DNA of 64,000 bases from Flavobacterium sp. Root420 (lineage in GTDB: Bacteria > Bacteroidota > Bacteroidia > Flavobacteriales > Flavobacteriaceae). Each line of letters begins with the position of its first letter. The first letter of the stretch is position 1. Positions 36,700 to 44,677 of this stretch are shown here, in pieces. Where the stretch lies: NCBI RefSeq assembly GCF_001427905.1, contig NZ_LMEF01000001.1, positions 496,394 through 560,393 on the forward strand, written 5' to 3'. Made by a program: the position numbers and the translations under genes. The notes beneath the pieces were generated by a model, which worked only from the letters and a program-made list of their open reading frames with translations, was not told the origin of the DNA and made no database searches.

Positions 36700-37422
36700 T
36701 TAAGCGAACTCTTCTTCTAAAATTATCGCTTTAGGAAAAAGAATATTATTTTCTAAATGAATGTGTTTATGTAAATCTTGCTCAAATTCATCCAACATAG
36801 CAAATGTTACTTTATAAGTGGTACAACCATCGGCCGGAGCCGTGTAATTATTGGTCAGATTTGCAATTTCGCGAAAGCGTTCTCCTTCATTGTCATGTTC
36901 CTGCATCATCATTGCAATTGGATTAGAGACTGTTCCGAAAGAAGGTTGCGACAAAACACCATTAGATTCTTTGGTTTTCACCATTCTTTTGATGAAAGGA
37001 AACAACATTAATTCTTCTTTCTTCATATGCTGAGATAATTCTCCGGCACCTGCTGTAAACAATTCGTTTATTTTAAATAATTCGGGATGATTTGCCCCAT
37101 GCACACTACATAATTTATTTAAAAACTGCAGAATAATTCCTGTTTTTTCTTCAACATAACGATGATGTGTTTTTTCAATATAATCGACTAATAAATCTAA
37201 AGGCCACGAATTAAAATCTATCGTATTATTATTTTCTGACTGCAAGACATCAAATACATTTTGAAGTAAGGTATCTGCATCGATATCTTGTTTTTCACAA
37301 ACTTCATTGATTGTTCTGTTTCCTTTGCAGCAAAAATCAATTTGATATTTTGAAAATACTGCTGCTGTTCTAAAGTCCTGAGCTACAAATGCCCCAATAG
37401 TTTTATCTTTTAAATTTTCCAT
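36700..37422 (-). CDS. scdA: Iron-sulfur cluster repair di-iron protein (RIC/ScdA/YtfE)
   Basis: A 240-residue cytoplasmic protein. The N-terminal ScdA domain (about 5-60) contains KYQIDFCCKGNRTINEVC with C31, C32 and C42. The hemerythrin-like domain (about 80-235) carries the iron ligands in HHRYVEEKTG, HMKKEELMLFPF, EHDNEGERF and HIHLENNILFPKA. RIC proteins repair iron-sulfur clusters damaged by nitric oxide or oxidants. A perfect 24-base palindrome 43 bases upstream is the likely operator of the nearby Rrf2 regulator. Confidence 0.95.
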   Translation of the reverse strand: MENLKDKTIGAFVAQDFRTAAVFSKYQIDFCCKGNRTINEVCEKQDIDADTLLQNVFDVLQSENNNTIDFNSWPLDLLVDYIEKTHHRYVEEKTGIILQFLNKLCSVHGANHPELFKINELFTAGAGELSQHMKKEELMLFPFIKRMVKTKESNGVLSQPSFGTVSNPIAMMMQEHDNEGERFREIANLTNNYTAPADGCTTYKVTFAMLDEFEQDLHKHIHLENNILFPKAIILEEEFA

Positions 37423-37464
37423 TTTGTTTTAAATTAATTAATTATTTTTTACTTGTTCTTATCT

Positions 37465-37488
37465 ATAAAAGATAAATTTATCTTTTAT
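37465..37488. promoter_or_regulatory. Perfect 24-bp palindrome upstream of scdA, probable Rrf2 operator
   Basis: The core is AAAGATAAATTTATCTTT and symmetry extends three bases further on each side. It lies 43 bases before the scdA start. Twenty of 24 positions match the palindrome upstream of rrf2 at 38571-38594. Confidence 0.75.
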
Positions 37489-37498
37489 TAAATTATTA

Positions 37499-37532
37499 AA
37501 AAACTCTAATACCTAAAAGCATTAGAGTTTGA
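37499..37532 (-). terminator. Terminator of the rrf2-azurin transcript
   Basis: AAACTCTAAT (37501-37510) pairs with ATTAGAGTTT (37521-37530). Read on the minus strand, T-rich sequence follows. It lies right after the azurin stop codon. Confidence 0.85.
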
Positions 37533-37534
37533 CT

Positions 37535-38053
37535 TTATTCTACAATTAACACACCTTTCATCATAGCAACATGCCCTGGAAAAGTACATAAAAAGTTATA
37601 AGTTCCTTTTTTATTTATAGTAAATTCTATTGTGTCTTCCTCTCCTCCACCAAGCAGTTTAGTGTGTGCAATAATTGAAGCTTTTTCTGAAGCTGGAATA
37701 TAATCTGTGTCTTTTGCATTAATTGCTTTTGCCGCAAAAGCAGCTTCATCTGTTCCTTCCTGTAAAATAACCAAATTATGTCCCATGGCTTCTTTTGGAA
37801 TTTTACCAACGTGTTTTAAGGTCAACGTAATTGGTTTTCCGGCTTCGGCTCGTAATTCATTGGTACTAAATTGCATTTGATCGTTTCCTTCAATAACAAG
37901 AACATTACTTACTACTGGTTTTTGACCTTCATCTGACGGTGTTTCTGTTGCTCCTGTTGGTTGTTCTGTTGGAACATTTTCTTTCTTTCCACAAGAAGTA
38001 ATAGCTAAAGTTCCCATCAGTAAAAGCATCGAAATTTTGATTTTCTTATTCAT
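37535..38053 (-). CDS. Azurin/plastocyanin-like cupredoxin lipoprotein
   Basis: A 172-residue lipoprotein (GTLAITSC, C21) with a flexible proline- and glutamate-rich linker to about residue 50 and then an azurin-type blue copper domain. The copper ligands are visible: the histidine of AMGHNLVIL, and cysteine, histidine and methionine in FLCTFPGHVAMMKG. Such proteins carry single electrons in the periplasm, for example to copper nitrite reductase. It lies 25 bases after rrf2 on the same strand, which places it under the NO-responsive regulator. The natural partner is probably NirK or a cytochrome oxidase. Confidence 0.92.
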   Translation of the reverse strand: MNKKIKISMLLLMGTLAITSCGKKENVPTEQPTGATETPSDEGQKPVVSNVLVIEGNDQMQFSTNELRAEAGKPITLTLKHVGKIPKEAMGHNLVILQEGTDEAAFAAKAINAKDTDYIPASEKASIIAHTKLLGGGEEDTIEFTINKKGTYNFLCTFPGHVAMMKGVLIVE

Positions 38054-38078
38054 TGTTATGTATTTATATTATAAAATT

Positions 38079-38528
38079 TTATTCACTCTTATTTAGAATT
38101 TTCAAATAAAAATTTCCCGAATTTACTCCTGAAGCCAATTGTTCCAAAGTAGTATTGGTTAGCATTGCCAAAAGCAGTTCACGTATTTTTTTGAACTCAT
38201 TATGAACCGGACAAGGATGCGTTTCTGAGCATTCCTTTAAACCAATTCCACAACCTTTATATATGTTATTTCCATCAATAGCATCGACAATTTGAATCAG
38301 TTTTATAGATTTCACCACTTCATTCGAAACTTCGAATCCACCACCAACTCCTTTAGCCGAAGCAATGATACCGCTTTTGGTAAGGATCTGCATGATTTTA
38401 GCTGTAAAAGGTTCAGGTGAATCAATTTCTTTGGCAACATCTTTTATTCCAACCCGAATTCCTTCTGATGATTTGGTAGCTATAAAAATAGAAGCCCGAA
38501 TGCCGTACTCGCATGCTTTTGAAAACAT
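38079..38528 (-). CDS. Rrf2-family regulator with three cysteines, NsrR/IscR type
   Basis: I choose the start at 38528 (MFSKACEYGIRASIFIA), the canonical Rrf2 beginning; the longer frame to 38564 adds twelve unrelated residues. The 149-residue protein has a winged helix-turn-helix (about 1-75, with SAKGVGGGFEVSN as the wing). The cysteines C93, C100 and C106 (GCGIGLKECSETHPC) are positioned to bind an iron-sulfur cluster. Rrf2 proteins of this kind sense NO (NsrR) or cluster status (IscR). The neighbours scdA and azurin, and two copies of one palindrome, support an NsrR-like role. It is divergent from the NYN gene. Confidence 0.9.
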   Translation of the reverse strand: MFSKACEYGIRASIFIATKSSEGIRVGIKDVAKEIDSPEPFTAKIMQILTKSGIIASAKGVGGGFEVSNEVVKSIKLIQIVDAIDGNNIYKGCGIGLKECSETHPCPVHNEFKKIRELLLAMLTNTTLEQLASGVNSGNFYLKILNKSE

Positions 38529-38570
38529 ATATTCAATGATTAAATTCTTTACAAATATATTCACTTTATG

Positions 38571-38594
38571 ATTAAAGACAAAATTATCTTTAAT
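38571..38594. promoter_or_regulatory. 24-bp palindrome upstream of rrf2, probable autoregulatory operator
   Basis: ATTAAAGACAAA is followed by ATTATCTTTAAT, a dyad with ten of twelve positions matched. It shares 20 of 24 bases with the palindrome upstream of scdA and lies 42 bases before the chosen rrf2 start. Confidence 0.7.
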
Positions 38595-38730
38595 TAATTT
38601 TTATAAAAAAATTGCTTATTTATAACCAGAATAATTTATAAAATACAAAAGACTTATTTAATCTCAAATTCCTATAAAAACCAATTTTAGTTTTACCTTT
38701 GGGAGTAATGTAAATTTTTAATATCCAGAT

Positions 38731-39513
38731 ATGCCCTTAAGCAACTCCAAAGATTTAAAATTAGCGGTTCTTATAGATGCCGACAACGTGCCTTATAGCA
38801 ATGTAAAAGGCATGATGGAAGAAATAGCAAAATTTGGAACACCAACCACCAAACGCATTTATGCCGATTGGACAAAGCCAAACTCAAATGGCTGGAAAGG
38901 TGTTTTGCTGGAACATGCTATTACCCCTATTCAGCAATACAGTTATACTGTTGGAAAAAACTCTTCTGATTCTGCCTTAATTATTGACGCAATGGATTTG
39001 CTTTATTCCGGGAAATTAGACGGATTTTGTATCGTATCAAGCGACAGTGATTTTACACGTTTGGCGATTCGTTTGCGTGAATCTGGCATGAAAGTTATTG
39101 GTATTGGCGAAAAGAAAACCCCAAACTCATTTATAGTTGCCTGTGACAGATTTATCTATATTGAAGTCTTGGATGGAGCAATTCAGAAGAAAAAACTAAA
39201 AACTACCGCTGCTGCTGCTACCAAAAAACCAGTTGAAAAACCTGCTGAAAAAGCCTTACACAAAATTGACAAACAAACAATCGACCTTATCGAAGCCACC
39301 ATTGAAGATATCGAAGACGACGATGGCTGGGCCTTTTTAGGCGATGTTGGAAATCTTATAGTAAAGAAAAAACCTGAATTTGACCCAAGAAATTATGGTT
39401 TTTCAAAACTTACACCGATGCTGAAATCACTTACCGACATTCTTGAAATTGACGAAAGAGAATCAGATAAAAAAGGGATCAAACATGTGTATGTTCGCCT
39501 AAGATTCAATTAA
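38731..39513 (+). CDS. NYN-domain nuclease-like protein with C-terminal OST-HTH/LOTUS domain
   Basis: A 260-residue cytoplasmic protein. The NYN domain (about 8-150, LabA/PIN-like) has the expected aspartates in VLIDADNVPY, SSDSALIIDAMDLL and CIVSSDSDFTRLA, which would bind a metal for RNA cleavage. A lysine- and alanine-rich linker (about 155-185) leads to an OST-HTH (LOTUS) domain (about 188-258, DDGWAFLGDVGNLIVKKKPE), a small RNA- or protein-binding winged helix. The combination resembles eukaryotic MARF1-type RNases. The RNA target is unknown. The next gene follows after 27 bases. Confidence 0.9.
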   Translation: MPLSNSKDLKLAVLIDADNVPYSNVKGMMEEIAKFGTPTTKRIYADWTKPNSNGWKGVLLEHAITPIQQYSYTVGKNSSDSALIIDAMDLLYSGKLDGFCIVSSDSDFTRLAIRLRESGMKVIGIGEKKTPNSFIVACDRFIYIEVLDGAIQKKKLKTTAAAATKKPVEKPAEKALHKIDKQTIDLIEATIEDIEDDDGWAFLGDVGNLIVKKKPEFDPRNYGFSKLTPMLKSLTDILEIDERESDKKGIKHVYVRLRFN

Positions 39514-39540
39514 TTATTACTCTTTAAATTATTTAAAAAC

Positions 39541-41052
39541 ATGAGAAAAAAATTCTTTATTTACGGATTCTTATTGTTTCTAATTGTTGCTGCAATTTAT
39601 TATTACACTGAGCGTGGTTTTCTGCTTGTTATTATTCTTCCTATATTATTGATCATTGGTGTTTATAATGCTATTCAAAAAAAACATGCCATTTTAAGAA
39701 ACTTTCCGGTTCTGGGTTATTTTAGGTATTTATTTGAAATGATTGCACCGGAAATCCAACAATATTTTATTGAACGATCTACTGACGGAAAACCTTTCTC
39801 CAGAAATCAGCGTTCTCTGGTTTATCAAAGGGCCAAAAATATCGATTCGAATTCACCCTTCGGAACGCAATTAAATTTAAATCATGACAGTTACGAAGGA
39901 ATAAAACATTCTATTTTTCCAGCAAAAGTCAATGAGGAATTACCACGTGTTTTAGTTGGCGGAAAAGATTGTAAACAGCCTTATCTTGCTTCTTTATTTA
40001 ATGTTTCTGCTATGAGTTTTGGTTCGCTAAGCGAAAATGCAGTTCGTGCCATAAATATTGGGGCCAAAAAAGGAAATTTCTACCAAAATACCGGAGAAGG
40101 TGGTTTAACCGAATATCATCTTGCGGGCGGTGGCGATATTACCTGGCAAATTGGTACAGGTTATTTTGGTTGTCGCACTGCTGATGGGAATTTCAGTCCT
40201 GAAAAATTCTCAGAAAAAGCCAATCTTCCAAATGTAAAAATGATTGAGATTAAACTTTCACAAGGCGCAAAACCAGGTCATGGAGGTGTACTTCCGGCTG
40301 CAAAAAATACGGTTCAGATCGCTAAAATAAGAGGTGTTGAACCACACACAACTATTCTTTCACCACCCGGTCATCATGCTTTTTCAGACAGCAAAGGGCT
40401 TATCCATTTTATAGCGCAGTTGCGCGAATTATCAAACGGAAAACCAGTTGGCTTTAAATTGTGTATTGGAAATACAGCCGAATTTGAATCCATTTGCCAT
40501 GAAATGATTGCCGAAGATATTTATCCCGATTTCATAACCGTTGATGGTGCCGAAGGAGGAACTGGTGCAGCTCCTCTTGAATTTGCAGATGGAGTTGGAA
40601 TGCCATTTGAACCTGCTTTGATATTTGTAAACAAAACATTGGTCGGATTAAATATTCGTGACAAAATACGCGTTATAGGAAGTGGAAAAATTATTTCAGG
40701 ATACTCCATTTTACATGCAGTAGCTTTAGGTGCAGATATGTGCAACAGCGCCCGTGGTTTTATGTTTTCATTAGGTTGTATTCAGGCCTTACGTTGTCAT
40801 AATAATGAATGTCCAACCGGAGTGGCAACTCAAAATAAAATGTTGATGAAAGGTTTGGTTGTTACTGATAAATCAGAGCGTGTTTATCATTTTCATAAAA
40901 ATACTTTGCATGCAGCTAATGAACTTTTAGCAGCGGCAGGAAAGAAAAGTTTTGCCGACGTTGATATTAATATATTTATGCGTGGCGATGAATTTGCCAA
41001 TTTATCAGACTCGTATTTCCCTGATCAATTAACGAACGTTACCAGACATTAA
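39541..41052 (+). CDS. FMN-binding glutamate synthase-like membrane-anchored protein
   Basis: A 503-residue protein with two N-terminal hydrophobic segments (about 5-45) and a glutamate-synthase central/FMN domain over the rest. Family motifs are ISAMSFGSLSENAVRAINIG-like (SAMSFGSLSENAVRAINIGA), NTGEGGLTEYH, ISPPGHHAFS-like LSPPGHHAFSDSKGL, TVDGAEGGTGAAP and CNSARGFMFSLGCIQALRCH. The cysteines of LGCIQALRCHNNECPTGVAT can bind a 3Fe-4S cluster as in glutamate synthase. There is no glutaminase domain, so it is not a full GltB. The substrate of this family is uncertain. Confidence 0.88.
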   Translation: MRKKFFIYGFLLFLIVAAIYYYTERGFLLVIILPILLIIGVYNAIQKKHAILRNFPVLGYFRYLFEMIAPEIQQYFIERSTDGKPFSRNQRSLVYQRAKNIDSNSPFGTQLNLNHDSYEGIKHSIFPAKVNEELPRVLVGGKDCKQPYLASLFNVSAMSFGSLSENAVRAINIGAKKGNFYQNTGEGGLTEYHLAGGGDITWQIGTGYFGCRTADGNFSPEKFSEKANLPNVKMIEIKLSQGAKPGHGGVLPAAKNTVQIAKIRGVEPHTTILSPPGHHAFSDSKGLIHFIAQLRELSNGKPVGFKLCIGNTAEFESICHEMIAEDIYPDFITVDGAEGGTGAAPLEFADGVGMPFEPALIFVNKTLVGLNIRDKIRVIGSGKIISGYSILHAVALGADMCNSARGFMFSLGCIQALRCHNNECPTGVATQNKMLMKGLVVTDKSERVYHFHKNTLHAANELLAAAGKKSFADVDINIFMRGDEFANLSDSYFPDQLTNVTRH

Positions 41053-41055
41053 GAA

Positions 41056-41098
41056 TAAAAAAAGCCTCTTTGTTAAAATTTCAAAGAGGCTTTTTTTA
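41056..41098. terminator. Bidirectional terminator
   Basis: GCCTCTTTG (41064-41072) pairs with CAAAGAGGC (41082-41090), flanked by A on the left and seven T on the right. It separates the glutamate-synthase-like gene from the convergent lipoprotein gene. Confidence 0.92.
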
Positions 41099-41134
41099 TA
41101 TTTTGGTTATTTATGTTTTTTGGATTTATTTCAA

Positions 41135-41566
41135 TTAAAGTTTTGCAGTTTCTTTACCAGCTGCAGCACCATTTTCTATAACTGCTAGTTCTTCCTTATC
41201 AACTAATTGCTGAGCAAGAATTATATTATTGTAAGATATAAAGTATACATCAAACTTTACTCCTTCTTCGATTAATGCCGGAGAAATCTGGTCATTTTCA
41301 ACCATTTGTTTAAGCAAGCTTGGAAAAGTGTCCTTATACGCTAATTTGTTTGCGTCAGTTCCTTCTAAATTAGTTTCAATTCTTATTTCAATTTTATTGT
41401 CATTTAAAAATGCTTTAGCACTTGTACTAACAACGTTTCCTCCTTTTATAGAAGACGAAGTATTATAATTACTAACATGTTCCTGGATTTTTTGCTTGGT
41501 ATTTTTACAGCTTACCAGCAATAGAACAACGGCAAAAGCAAATGCGATTTGGGTAATTTTTTTCAT
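41135..41566 (-). CDS. Hypothetical lipoprotein, paralogue of the next gene upstream
   Basis: A 143-residue lipoprotein (AVVLLLVSC, C20) followed by KNTKQKIQEHV. The middle has NDNKIEIRIETNLEGTD and the end EEGVKFDVYFISYNNI. It aligns over its whole length with the protein encoded at 41805-42209, including the lipobox, KNTKQK and FDVYF segments, so it arose by duplication. No known domain is recognised. The two genes are separated by 238 bases containing a terminator, so they may be expressed separately. Confidence 0.82.
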   Translation of the reverse strand: MKKITQIAFAFAVVLLLVSCKNTKQKIQEHVSNYNTSSSIKGGNVVSTSAKAFLNDNKIEIRIETNLEGTDANKLAYKDTFPSLLKQMVENDQISPALIEEGVKFDVYFISYNNIILAQQLVDKEELAVIENGAAAGKETAKL

Positions 41567-41740
41567 AATTTTTTGGTTTTATAGTTATTTTTTAACTCAA
41601 ACATAACAAACTTTCCATACAAAAACAATAGTAGCTCATAAAAATTAAAAATGTAATTATTTGACTACAACTTATTTAATTATAATAAACCAAACTCGTA
41701 CTAAAATTGAAATTGTTCTTTCATTCAAAAAAGGACTAAA

Positions 41741-41775
41741 TAAAAAAACCTCTCTAAAATTTTTAAAGAGGCTTG
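41741..41775 (-). terminator. Terminator after the upstream paralogous lipoprotein gene
   Basis: CCTCTCTAAAA and TTTTAAAGAGG pair with one mismatch. Seven T follow on the minus strand. Confidence 0.8.
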
Positions 41776-41804
41776 GAATTTGTAAAATACTTTACTTAAT
41801 CGAA

Positions 41805-42209
41805 CTATTTTTTCAACAATTCGGTTAATTCTTCTTTGTTTATGATTTGTTTTGCAAGAACCGTATTATCATCAGCTAAAAAATAAACATCAAATTGCAC
41901 TCCTTCTTCAACTAATTCTTTAAAGTTTAGATCTTTGTTTATCATTTCTTTCAGGAATTCAGGAAACCCCTTTACAGCTTCTGTTTTATTGGTTTCATTT
42001 TGTTTTAAATCAGTTTCAAATCGCAATTCGATTTTATTGTCATTGATATAACCTCTCGCAGTTGTTAGCGTGACATTTTCACTTTTAAAATTTGTAGCAG
42101 TTTTATTGTACGAAACAACATATTCCTGAAGTTTTTGTTTGGTGTTTTTGCAACTTACAATCATCAATGCAATAATAATTGCAAATAAGATTTGGCTTAT
42201 TTTCTTCAT
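41805..42209 (-). CDS. Hypothetical lipoprotein, paralogue of the one at 41135
   Basis: A 134-residue lipoprotein starting at the second of two consecutive ATG codons, by analogy with its paralogue. The lipobox is LMIVSC followed by KNTKQKLQEYV. Shared segments with the paralogue are NDNKIELRFETDL and EEGVQFDVYFLADDN. The predicted domain is a small alpha/beta fold of unknown function. It begins 16 bases after the GH88 stop on the same strand, so it is probably co-transcribed with that enzyme. Confidence 0.82.
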   Translation of the reverse strand: MKKISQILFAIIIALMIVSCKNTKQKLQEYVVSYNKTATNFKSENVTLTTARGYINDNKIELRFETDLKQNETNKTEAVKGFPEFLKEMINKDLNFKELVEEGVQFDVYFLADDNTVLAKQIINKEELTELLKK

Positions 42210-42224
42210 CATAATCTTTTAAAT

Positions 42225-43403
42225 TTATTTTAATTTTTGAAGTCTTAAAAGAGCTTCCAAATAATAATAATCGGCATAATTTATAGAACAGTCGATTTCA
42301 CTTCCGGCTGGTTTGTGGCCTGTTGAATGAAGTAAAAACGCCGAATTAACATCATGACTTTGATAATCATTTGAAAGTGAAACAATCATTTTTTTAGATT
42401 TTGTCAAATATTCGTTTTTCAGTTTTTTATCTTTTGTATAAGAACTTAATTCTATCAATGCCGAAGATACAATGGCTGCCGCAGAAGCATCTCTTGGTTC
42501 ATTCGGAATTCCGGGTGCATTAAAATCCCAGTATGGAACTAAATCTTCCGTTGTTAATCTATCCAAATAAACCCGGGTTATTTTATGAGCAAAATCTAAA
42601 AATTTAGGGTCTTTTGTTTCTCTGTAAACCATAGTAAATCCGTAAATACCCCAAGCCTGCCCGCGAGCCCACATACTATCATCGCTATAACCCTGCGCGG
42701 TTCTTCCTTTTATTTTTTTACCAGTTTCATAATCATAAATTATAACATGATAAGATGAATAGTCTGGTCTAAAATGATTGGCCATTGTGGTTTCGGCATG
42801 TTTTACGGCGATATCATACAACTTTTTATTTCCACCATTTTTAGAAGCCCAAAAAAGAAGTTCCAAATTCATCATATTATCAATAATCGTATTATGTCCG
42901 CCCATTTTATTATGCGGCCACGATTGAATTGTCCCGACTTTTGGATTAAAAAGTGTGGCCAGAGTATCAGCTGTTTTCAGGATAATATCTTTATATTCCT
43001 TGTTTTTAGTTAAACGATAGCCGTTCCCGAAACTATTAAAAACCTGAAAACCTAAATCGTGGTCACCAGCTTTGCTTACAGACAGAGGTGTTAGGAATCG
43101 GCTGAATTTATCTGCTTCTTTTTCCCATTTCTTATCACCTGTTGCTTCATATAAAAACCATAATTCTCCTGGCCAAAATCCGCTTGTCCAATCTTTGTAG
43201 CCAACAAATTTCCATTCTTTGCTTCCATTCGGAACTGTTCTTGGAGAAGTTCCATCATCTGGAATTACTTTTAATGTTTTTGAAGCTTGTTCAGCACAAT
43301 ATTCAAGTTGCTTTTTAATATTAAATGAATTGTTTTTTTGAGAGTAAGCAATACTTCCAGAAAGAAATAAAGTTAAAATCACTACAGTAAATCTTGTATC
43401 CAT
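42225..43403 (-). CDS. Glycoside hydrolase family 88 (unsaturated glucuronyl hydrolase)
   Basis: A 392-residue periplasmic enzyme with a signal peptide (VILTLFLSGSIAYSQ). GH88 motifs are the WTSGFWPGELWFLYEATGDK stretch, DHDLGFQVFNSFGNGYRLT with the first catalytic aspartate, IIDNMMNLELLFWAS with the second, and GYSDDSMWARGQAWGIYGF. The enzymes hydrate the vinyl ether of unsaturated uronides left by polysaccharide lyases acting on ulvan, alginate-like glycans, heparin or pectin. No lyase, SusC or SusD gene is adjacent, so the substrate cannot be deduced. It is followed by lipoprotein genes on the same strand. Confidence 0.93.
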   Translation of the reverse strand: MDTRFTVVILTLFLSGSIAYSQKNNSFNIKKQLEYCAEQASKTLKVIPDDGTSPRTVPNGSKEWKFVGYKDWTSGFWPGELWFLYEATGDKKWEKEADKFSRFLTPLSVSKAGDHDLGFQVFNSFGNGYRLTKNKEYKDIILKTADTLATLFNPKVGTIQSWPHNKMGGHNTIIDNMMNLELLFWASKNGGNKKLYDIAVKHAETTMANHFRPDYSSYHVIIYDYETGKKIKGRTAQGYSDDSMWARGQAWGIYGFTMVYRETKDPKFLDFAHKITRVYLDRLTTEDLVPYWDFNAPGIPNEPRDASAAAIVSSALIELSSYTKDKKLKNEYLTKSKKMIVSLSNDYQSHDVNSAFLLHSTGHKPAGSEIDCSINYADYYYLEALLRLQKLK

Positions 43404-43475
43404 GTGGTTATTGTTTTGGTAAAGTTTTTTGAATTGATAAATTTAGAAAATAAAGTACATCTATCCGAAACTTTG

Positions 43476-43483
43476 TATTTTTG
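43476..43483 (+). promoter_or_regulatory. -7 box (TATTTTTG) upstream of the DUF2809 gene
   Basis: TATTTTTG fits TAnnTTTG and lies 43 bases before the TTG start at 43526, which would give a leader of about 35 bases. Confidence 0.4.
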
Positions 43484-43525
43484 TTTACCTGGAAAAGTAC
43501 TAATCTTGCCCATTAAAATTTAAAT

Positions 43526-43891
43526 TTGAAAAAATACAGACTTTACTACTTCATCATTTTCCTGGGAATTATTTTTCTTGGCATCATCTCCAGAAAAATT
43601 AGTTTAATTCCTTTATATATTGGTGATCTTCTGTATGCTGTTATGATGTATATACTTGTCCGAATAGTACTCATAAATAAAAAAGCAATACAAATAGCAA
43701 TTATTTCTTTATTGATTTGCTATGGAATAGAGTTTTTACAATTGTATCAGGGTGAATGGATGATTGAACTCAGAAAAACACTTTTTGGAAGATATGTGCT
43801 CGGTCAGGGCTTTCTTTGGAGTGATATTTTGGCTTATACTTCTGGAATCTTTATCGCTTATATAATTGAAAAAAAAAAAAAAACATCTTAA
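43526..43891 (+). CDS. DUF2809-family small membrane protein, TTG start
   Basis: A 121-residue protein with four hydrophobic segments: [55 protein letters not shown] and [16 protein letters not shown]. The [19 protein letters not shown] and [12 protein letters not shown] motifs are those of DUF2809. The only sensible start is TTG at 43526, since the first ATG lies well inside the conserved region. The 3' end contains a run of 15 A that encodes the terminal lysines. The next gene, rdgB, starts 13 bases later. Confidence 0.85.
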   Translation: MKKYRLYYFIIFLGIIFLGIISRKISLIPLYIGDLLYAVMMYILVRIVLINKKAIQIAIISLLICYGIEFLQLYQGEWMIELRKTLFGRYVLGQGFLWSDILAYTSGIFIAYIIEKKKKTS

Positions 43892-43904
43892 AACATACCA
43901 ACAT

Positions 43905-44483
43905 ATGAAACTCGTTTTTGCATCAAATAATCTAAACAAAATTAAAGAGATACAAAGTATATTAAATGGATCGATACAATTATTAAGTCTCGAAGATATT
44001 GGATGTTTTGAAGAAATTCCTGAGACGGCTGATACTATTGAAGGAAATGCAATTTTGAAAGCTGATTATGTAACTCAAAAATACGGTTACGATTGTTTTG
44101 CAGATGATACCGGCTTAGAAGTTACAGCTCTAAATGGTGAACCCGGTGTTTATTCGGCCAGATACGCAGGCGAACAGCGCAATGCCGATGATAATATGAA
44201 TAAACTTTTGGATGCGTTAAAAGACAAATCAGATCGTAGTGCACAGTTCAAGACCGTTATTGCTTTGAACTTAAATGGAAAACAGCATCTTTTTACCGGA
44301 CTAGCAAAAGGAAAGATTGTTTTAGAAAAAACAGGAAATCACGGTTTTGGATATGATCCTATATTTCAACCTGAGAATTATTCAGAAACATTTGCCGAGT
44401 TATCCTCAGATATTAAAAATAAAATCAGCCATCGTGCTAAAGCAACTAAGCAACTAATTGATTTCCTGAACTCCACAAAATAA
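43905..44483 (+). CDS. rdgB: Non-canonical purine NTP pyrophosphatase (RdgB/HAM1)
   Basis: A 192-residue enzyme starting at 43905 ([17 protein letters not shown]); the upstream in-frame ATG at 43866 lies inside the poly-A tract of the preceding gene. Family motifs are [11 protein letters not shown], the [10 protein letters not shown] lysine/glutamate pair, [26 protein letters not shown] and [10 protein letters not shown], with the terminal SHRAKA. It hydrolyses dITP, dXTP and ITP to monophosphates, so keeping them out of DNA and RNA. It is co-transcribed with the DUF2809 gene. Confidence 0.96.
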   Translation: MKLVFASNNLNKIKEIQSILNGSIQLLSLEDIGCFEEIPETADTIEGNAILKADYVTQKYGYDCFADDTGLEVTALNGEPGVYSARYAGEQRNADDNMNKLLDALKDKSDRSAQFKTVIALNLNGKQHLFTGLAKGKIVLEKTGNHGFGYDPIFQPENYSETFAELSSDIKNKISHRAKATKQLIDFLNSTK

Positions 44484-44648
44484 TTGTTTAAAATACAACA
44501 TTTTAAAGGGTAAAATTTATATTACTAGACGTAAAATTATTCATTTTCTTGTCAAATTGATTTTGCGATAAACATAACTTTTTGATAATCAAATCATAAC
44601 AAATGCATAATTCTTAAAAATGCATTAGTTTATATGGAATATTAACAG

Positions 44649-44656
44649 TAATTTTG
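44649..44656 (+). promoter_or_regulatory. -7 box (TAATTTTG) of the RNA helicase gene
   Basis: TAATTTTG matches TAnnTTTG. A TTTA that could serve as a weak -33 box lies 17 bases upstream (44629-44632). Transcription from here would begin near 44663 and exclude the TTG start at 44654. Confidence 0.5.
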
Positions 44657-44677
44657 CACCCTATTTTAAATACACAT

